DNA of 64,000 nucleotides from Lentisphaerae bacterium GWF2_45_14. GTDB lineage: Bacteria; Verrucomicrobiota; Lentisphaeria; Victivallales; GWF2-45-14. Numbering within the stretch: position 1 is the first letter of the stretch; every line of letters begins with the position of its first letter. The notes beneath the pieces are model-generated. The model was not told where the DNA came from and made no database searches. It was given only the letters and a program-made list of their open reading frames with translations. The DNA is taken from positions 1-64,000 of the forward strand of contig MHBG01000021.1 of assembly GCA_001804785.1 (NCBI GenBank), given 5' to 3'. Shown one piece after another: positions 58,693-64,000 of this stretch. The position numbers and the translations under genes were made by a program.

Positions 58693-59448
58693 CTATGCGC
58701 CGAGAAAGTCGAGGATGCCGTTTATCACGGTTAAAGGGTGTGGAGGGCAGCCCGGGACAAAAATATCAACTTTGTGTTTTGAGAAGAATTCGCGGTTGAT
58801 GGCTTCGGATTGAGCAAATACACCGCCGCTGATAGCGCAGGCGCCCATGGCAATCACGATTTTGGGATTGGGTATGGCCTTATAGGTTTCCTCAAGGGCA
58901 AAAGCCATGTTTTCCGAAACGGGGCCAGTGATTATTACGCCGTCGGCATGTCTCGGGGAAGCGACGATTTCTATTCCGAACCTTTCCATATCAAAGTTGA
59001 CGTTCCCGCAGGCATTGAGTTCAAGTTCACAACCGCCGCAACCGCCGGCGGAGACGCTTCTGAGTTTCAGTGAACGCCCGAATATTTTTGTTATTTCACG
59101 TTTTGCCTCGACAGCGTTTTTGCAATAATTCTCAGCGGAACGACCCGGATTTATGACAAGTTTTTCACGTGAGTCAGAAGCCAGTTTGTGAAAATTGGAA
59201 AATCTTATGGATTCATGAGGGCAGTTTTGAGTGCAGTCCCCGCAAAACACGCATTTCCCCATGTCGATAGAGAGCGGCGACAGTGAAATTGCTCCAGAGG
59301 GGCAAACATCGCGGCATTTGCCACAGCTGGAACAGAGCGAGGAATCCAGCAGCGGGAAGCCCCGGAACTTCTGATTGACGGAGGCCTTTCTGATGTCCGG
59401 TATGTACTGACGGCCCTGTACTTTTCTAATTTTTAAAAACTTGAACAT
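58693..59448 (-). CDS. ferredoxin-fused NuoB/HyfI-like small subunit of an energy-converting hydrogenase-related complex
   Basis: Two 4Fe-4S motifs (CSSCGKCRDVCP; CVFCGDCTQNCP) followed by AGGCGGCELELNACG, GACAISGG, PGCPPHP. Confidence 0.9.
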   Translation of the reverse strand: MFKFLKIRKVQGRQYIPDIRKASVNQKFRGFPLLDSSLCSSCGKCRDVCPSGAISLSPLSIDMGKCVFCGDCTQNCPHESIRFSNFHKLASDSREKLVINPGRSAENYCKNAVEAKREITKIFGRSLKLRSVSAGGCGGCELELNACGNVNFDMERFGIEIVASPRHADGVIITGPVSENMAFALEETYKAIPNPKIVIAMGACAISGGVFAQSEAINREFFSKHKVDIFVPGCPPHPLTVINGILDFLGA

Positions 59449-59460
59449 TGTTAAAATTCC

Positions 59461-60957
59461 TTACAAGTCGAAACCACAGTATGACAAATCAAAGCTCTTG
59501 TTACAGAGCGGAAAATCGCTTATTCCCTCGTTCCTTACGGCATAGGCCAACCCGGGCCAATTATTGAATGAGGGGTCCTTTATCTTATAGCGCGAAATAT
59601 TTCCATCTGAATCAGTTATACAGAAATGGGCTATTTCGCCGCGAACTCCTTCGACAAGCGACATTATGAATGAATCGGCCTTCAGGGGGGCCGGGCTTTT
59701 CATGATGGAACCCTCATCACTGAGTTCTTCGAGCTGTTCAAGCACGAAATCGAGTGATTGCTTTATCTCAAGATAGCGCAGGAAAGCTCTTGCAAAAACA
59801 TCACCTGTTTCCATGCTCAGCCGGTGAAGCGGTGAAAATCGGTAAAGCCCTGACGGATGGTCGGACCTTACGTCTGTTTTAAGTCCAGAAGCGCGCGCAG
59901 CCAACCCAACCATCCCAATTTTGTGGGCGGTGGCGGCATCGACTACGCCCGTTCGTTGAAAACGCGAGAGCACTCCCGGAAAATCGAACATCTGCTCGCC
60001 CATCAGTATGACTCTATCCTTTACCATCTTAAGACTTGAAATAACGGCCTTGCGTATTTCCGGGTCAATATCATAAACGATACCGCCTGGCCGTATCAGA
60101 CCGCGTCCAAAACGGGAGCCTGAAAAAGCAAGGAGTAAATTTATGACATAAGTCCTTGTAGCACCGAAGAATGCGTTGGCTGTCAAATAGCCGATATCGC
60201 CCGCGAGCGCGGCAAGGTTTCCGATATGTATTGCGGCTCTTTCCATTTCCATGGCTATAGTTCTTATCACGACGGCTCTGAGCGGTGGTGTGCCTTCGGA
60301 GCCTGATTCGGCGATTGCGCAAAATGCCATCATATTGGCAATTACGGAGTCGCCCGCGATTGATTCAGCAAGAACCGATTTCCCACTGATTGCGCCGGGG
60401 AAAGTCATGAGTTTTTCGATACCGCGATGCTGGTAGCCCAGATGTATTTCAAGGTGAATAACTTTTTCGCCGTCGCACATAAATCTGAAGTGTCCAGGCT
60501 CAATAACTCCGGCATGGACGGGCCCGACACCGACTTCATGAATTCCCTCGCCGCCAACCTTAAAAAATGGATAGTCAGCCTCATTTTTTTTAATCGCTCC
60601 GTCATGTGGAAAGCGTACGGACTTGAGCCATGGATGTCCAAGCGGTTCAATACCGTAACTTTCATAAAATTCCCGTTCAAACATCGAAAACTGAGGAAGT
60701 TCAGGTGTAAGCGATTCGTAGCTTTTTTCATCTTCGGAAAAAACGGCCGAACTTACCAGCAGCGTTGATTCGGCATCGGATGCCAACACAATAAAAAGTC
60801 TCAGGGTCTTCTCCTCTCTATGTCCGAAGAAGCCTGCAATTCTCATGCCGTGCCGGCATTTTTCTACAATATCTTCCCTCAGCTCCGCGAACCTAAGAAC
60901 GGGAACTTCCCGGAGGGAAAGAGACTGACCGTTTTTTTCAGATATCCAATTTTCCAT
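59461..60957 (-). CDS. NuoC/NuoD (HyfG-like) large subunit; NiFe ligands apparently absent
   Basis: HVGVGPVHAGVIEPGHFRFMCDGEKVIHLEIHLGYQHRGIEKL; AESIAGDSVIANMMAFC in place of RxCGxC; C-terminus FPLCNKSFDLSYCGFDL in place of DPCxxC. Confidence 0.9.
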   Translation of the reverse strand: MENWISEKNGQSLSLREVPVLRFAELREDIVEKCRHGMRIAGFFGHREEKTLRLFIVLASDAESTLLVSSAVFSEDEKSYESLTPELPQFSMFEREFYESYGIEPLGHPWLKSVRFPHDGAIKKNEADYPFFKVGGEGIHEVGVGPVHAGVIEPGHFRFMCDGEKVIHLEIHLGYQHRGIEKLMTFPGAISGKSVLAESIAGDSVIANMMAFCAIAESGSEGTPPLRAVVIRTIAMEMERAAIHIGNLAALAGDIGYLTANAFFGATRTYVINLLLAFSGSRFGRGLIRPGGIVYDIDPEIRKAVISSLKMVKDRVILMGEQMFDFPGVLSRFQRTGVVDAATAHKIGMVGLAARASGLKTDVRSDHPSGLYRFSPLHRLSMETGDVFARAFLRYLEIKQSLDFVLEQLEELSDEGSIMKSPAPLKADSFIMSLVEGVRGEIAHFCITDSDGNISRYKIKDPSFNNWPGLAYAVRNEGISDFPLCNKSFDLSYCGFDL

Positions 60958-60960
60958 ATT

Positions 60961-62421
60961 CTATCCGCCTATAAAAGCCGCTGCTTTTGAAAGAAGCAGC
61001 CTTATGCTGTCCGGCATCCATAACCCGAGCACTACTGCGCAGAGAAGAAGGGTTCCCTGCGGTATTATACATAAAAGAGAAAACTTTTCCCTTTTAATAG
61101 AAGATTCCGGCCGCACCTGACCCGAAACCATTTTAAAGACATTGCGCGCCATGCCAAACATTATAAGTGTAAGGAAGATAAGGAAAAATACCGTCAACAG
61201 CGGATAATGCTTCATCATCTCCCTTATTATCATGAATTCGCTCACAAATGTGCAAAATGGCGGAAAGGCACATATGGCAAGGAATGAAAAGATCCAGAGC
61301 CAAGCCGTCGGAGCGCTGGAACTGAAAAGACCGGAAACATTCTTTATTTTTTTAGTGTGGGTCAAACTGTAGACGTTGCCTGAATTCAGGAAAAATGCGG
61401 CCTTGCCGAGCGAATGTCCGGCGATATGAAGGAAGGCGGCAAAAATGGCAGGGCCGCCGAGAGCAATGCCAATAGCGGCGATAGCCATGTGTTCGATGGA
61501 GGAATAAGCGAGCATTCTTTTGTAGTTTCTGGCGTTCATTATGAATACCGCCGATATGAAGAGAGAGAGAAATCCCATGATGAGCAGCAATATTGATGAA
61601 TAGGAAATCAGTCCCGCGAGAGTCATTATCTTGTGAACCCTGAGAATTCCGAGAAACGCACCGTTAAGCAGCGCCGCTGAAAGCATAGCCGAGACAGGCG
61701 AGGGTGCTTCCGAATGAGCGTCCGGCAGCCAGTTATGCATCGGGGCCAGTCCAACCTTCGTGCCGAAACCGATTAAGAGGAAGGGAATTGAGAGTTTGAG
61801 CCAGAAAATATTAAGAGAAGCTGCGGATTTATTCAAATCAACAAAAAATAATGATTTTACATCGCCCGCGCTGACCGAAAGTAATATTATCCCTATAAAG
61901 ACGAAGGATATTCCGATGGAGCATATAAAAACATATTTCCAGACGGCCTCAATAGTCGTTCTTTTGCCGTAATAGTATATCAGTACGGAACTTGTGAGCG
62001 TAGACGCTTCTACAAATACCCAAAGAAGTCCCAGATGCGCGCTCAGCAGTATGCCGTTTATCGAACCCGCAAAGAGAAGCAGGAAAAGCCCGTAGTACCA
62101 GCGGTTGCTCTGATTGTTGTACTCCTCCTTGAACTCGGAAAATCCCAGATTATAGAACGAAACAGCCATCAGAACCAGCGAAAAAATCGGCAGAAACGGA
62201 GCGTTCAGTTCATCAAGAACAAAATAAGACGTAAATGTGATAGCGGAAAAGCCGCCTTCCATAAAAGGCTGGAACACAAGAATAAACGAAGCAATTGCGT
62301 GGAACACGGAATAAGCCGCGGTAACAATAAGTCCTGTCCGCGATGATTTTCTGAGACATAGCGGAATTGCCAGCAGAAGGGGAAGAATAAGTATAAGAAT
62401 GAAAAGGCTTTGTACTATCAT
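60961..62421 (-). CDS. HyfF/NuoL-M-like proton-translocating antiporter subunit
   Basis: Multi-TM; GTKVGLAPMHNWLPDAHSEAPSPVSAMLSAALLNGAFLGILRV; AYSSIEHMAIAAIGIALGG. Confidence 0.92.
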   Translation of the reverse strand: MIVQSLFILILILPLLLAIPLCLRKSSRTGLIVTAAYSVFHAIASFILVFQPFMEGGFSAITFTSYFVLDELNAPFLPIFSLVLMAVSFYNLGFSEFKEEYNNQSNRWYYGLFLLLFAGSINGILLSAHLGLLWVFVEASTLTSSVLIYYYGKRTTIEAVWKYVFICSIGISFVFIGIILLSVSAGDVKSLFFVDLNKSAASLNIFWLKLSIPFLLIGFGTKVGLAPMHNWLPDAHSEAPSPVSAMLSAALLNGAFLGILRVHKIMTLAGLISYSSILLLIMGFLSLFISAVFIMNARNYKRMLAYSSIEHMAIAAIGIALGGPAIFAAFLHIAGHSLGKAAFFLNSGNVYSLTHTKKIKNVSGLFSSSAPTAWLWIFSFLAICAFPPFCTFVSEFMIIREMMKHYPLLTVFFLIFLTLIMFGMARNVFKMVSGQVRPESSIKREKFSLLCIIPQGTLLLCAVVLGLWMPDSIRLLLSKAAAFIGG

Positions 62422-63062
62422 CCCCGGAGTCCTTTCAACTTATCGATATTCTGTGCAGAAAAACGGCTCTGCAACCTCCTAAGGAAGACTCCGGTCAACA
62501 GTACCCACATAAAGATATCAAGCATCGCCCCGAGACTTACAATAAACGGCATTTCAGCGGCGACCGCCAGCGAAAGCAGAAATATTCCGTTCTCCATCAG
62601 CATATAACCCATGACGTGGGTTATCAGTTTTTTTCTGGTCATTATTATAAAAATGCTTGAGATAATTGTTGATATCGAGATACCGAAGTACATTGGGTTT
62701 ACGGGGTGGTTTTCGCGTGAAACGAGGTATGAAAAAATAAAGCCGAACGCTATGAAAAAGCTCACAGCGACAAGGGAATAAAGGTTCGGAATATATGGCT
62801 CCGTCTCTCTGAATATTTCATTTTCTCTTATTTCTTTCATGATAAAATACGGGATTACGCAGCATTTCAGCACCAGCGTTTCGATAATAACAAAACTGAG
62901 AGTAAAAATATGATGTGAAGGAATATTGTAGAAAACGGAAAGGATACACAGAATTAGACCCTGAAACGCGAAGGTTTTTACGTAGGCTTCAAGGCGACCC
63001 GTTACTGCGACATAAAGCATCGTGGCGGCAAAAATGACAAGCAGTGAGTTTTCTATACTCAT
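62418..63062 (-). CDS. HyfE-like membrane subunit
   Basis: Multi-TM; HVMGYMLMENGIFLLSLAVAAEMPFIVSLGAMLDIFMWVLLTGVFLRRL; gene order. Confidence 0.85.
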   Translation of the reverse strand: MSIENSLLVIFAATMLYVAVTGRLEAYVKTFAFQGLILCILSVFYNIPSHHIFTLSFVIIETLVLKCCVIPYFIMKEIRENEIFRETEPYIPNLYSLVAVSFFIAFGFIFSYLVSRENHPVNPMYFGISISTIISSIFIIMTRKKLITHVMGYMLMENGIFLLSLAVAAEMPFIVSLGAMLDIFMWVLLTGVFLRRLQSRFSAQNIDKLKGLRG

Positions 63063-63976
63063 TTGATTCCTCCTCTGCCCATCAGCACTATAAAGAAAAG
63101 TACCATTCCGAAGGCAGAGATAATGAAAAGAAACTGCGGCACATGCACCATTCTCATTCTGGCCATGATTGATTCAACCGCGCCTACGACCACCGCTACA
63201 GCAAAAAGCGAAAGAGCGTAAAGAATTATCTCTCCGGCAAACGGCATCCCGGCAGGAAGGAAAAGCCCGGCGATTATCGAAGAGAGAAGAAATATTCTCA
63301 GAGCCGCGCCATATGTTATAAAAGCCATTGAAGGCCCGGAATTGTCGAGTACCATAACTTCATGAACCATAGTTAATTCCAGATGTGTAGCCGGATCATC
63401 AACCGGCATTCTGCACGCATCTGCCAGCATGAAGATGAAAAGCCCGGCGGCAGCAAGAACTCCGCATGGATAAAATGTGGTTGACGATGACTGAATAGCT
63501 GAAAAAATATCCGCAAACGATCTGCACCCGCCCATGTAAGCGAGTGACGACATGATGACAAAAAAGCCGGGCTCTCCGAAAACCGCAAACATAGCCTCGC
63601 GCCCTGCTCCCATTCCCTCAAAACTACTTCCCGTATCAAGCGCCCCGATAACGGCAAAAAAACGGCTGAGGGCGAAAAGATATGAGAAGAATATGAAGTC
63701 CCCGTGAAAACCCATAAGCGCCTTTCCGCCCGCCATCGGAACAACTGTCGCTGCCGTAAGAAGCGCCGCCAGAGAAATTATAGGTGTCGCCTTGAAGACG
63801 AAAGACGAGCACGAACTTAATACTTCGCCCTTGAGCAGCAACTTTCTCACGTCAAAAAATACCTGCATAAGCGGAACACCTTTCCGTCCCGACCACAAAG
63901 ATTTTACGCGTCTGACAATCCCGAGCATAAAAAGCGGCATCAGCAGAATAAAAACCATATTTAAAATTATATGCAT
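63059..63976 (-). CDS. HyfC/NuoH-like membrane subunit
   Basis: KGVPLMQVFFDVRKLLLKGEV; ADACRMPVDDPATHLELTMVHEVMVLDNSGP; multi-TM. Confidence 0.92.
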   Translation of the reverse strand: MHIILNMVFILLMPLFMLGIVRRVKSLWSGRKGVPLMQVFFDVRKLLLKGEVLSSCSSFVFKATPIISLAALLTAATVVPMAGGKALMGFHGDFIFFSYLFALSRFFAVIGALDTGSSFEGMGAGREAMFAVFGEPGFFVIMSSLAYMGGCRSFADIFSAIQSSSTTFYPCGVLAAAGLFIFMLADACRMPVDDPATHLELTMVHEVMVLDNSGPSMAFITYGAALRIFLLSSIIAGLFLPAGMPFAGEIILYALSLFAVAVVVGAVESIMARMRMVHVPQFLFIISAFGMVLFFIVLMGRGGIK

Positions 63977-64000
63977 ATCAGATTTTTCCCTCCACAATTA

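Overview
The window is a gene-dense bacterial chromosomal segment, probably from a PVC-group (Lentisphaerota/Kiritimatiellota-like) bacterium; this placement is inferred only from the prepilin-like proteins sitting beside carbohydrate-active enzymes. Housekeeping blocks: dnaN-recF, gmhA-uppS-cdsA, metX-metW, aroA, cinA, rsmE, hpt, a stand-alone AICAR transformylase, aspA, an mlaE-mlaF-mlaD transporter and one tRNA-Val(CAC). Accessory or unusual blocks: (i) an AT-rich left edge ending in a truncated O-antigen-ligase-like pseudogene; (ii) an AraC regulator divergent from a GH106-like hydrolase; (iii) two parallel regulator/prepilin/CAZyme modules (LacI at 21-27.5 kb; an HTH protein with a solute-binding-protein-like sensor at 35-42 kb), each with the regulator stop overlapping the prepilin start and each preceded by a promoter carrying an inverted repeat; (iv) a degenerate IS3-family element abutting the recF stop codon; (v) a cluster of an M20-like pseudopeptidase, a GpgS-like synthase, two glycosyltransferases and a HAD protein; (vi) a six-gene ABC-2 export-like locus; (vii) a divergent flagellin-like gene behind a sigma-28-like promoter; (viii) a hyf-like operon whose large subunit appears to have lost the NiFe cysteine ligands (Ehr-like). 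All family assignments come from reading motifs in the translations; no database search was run.
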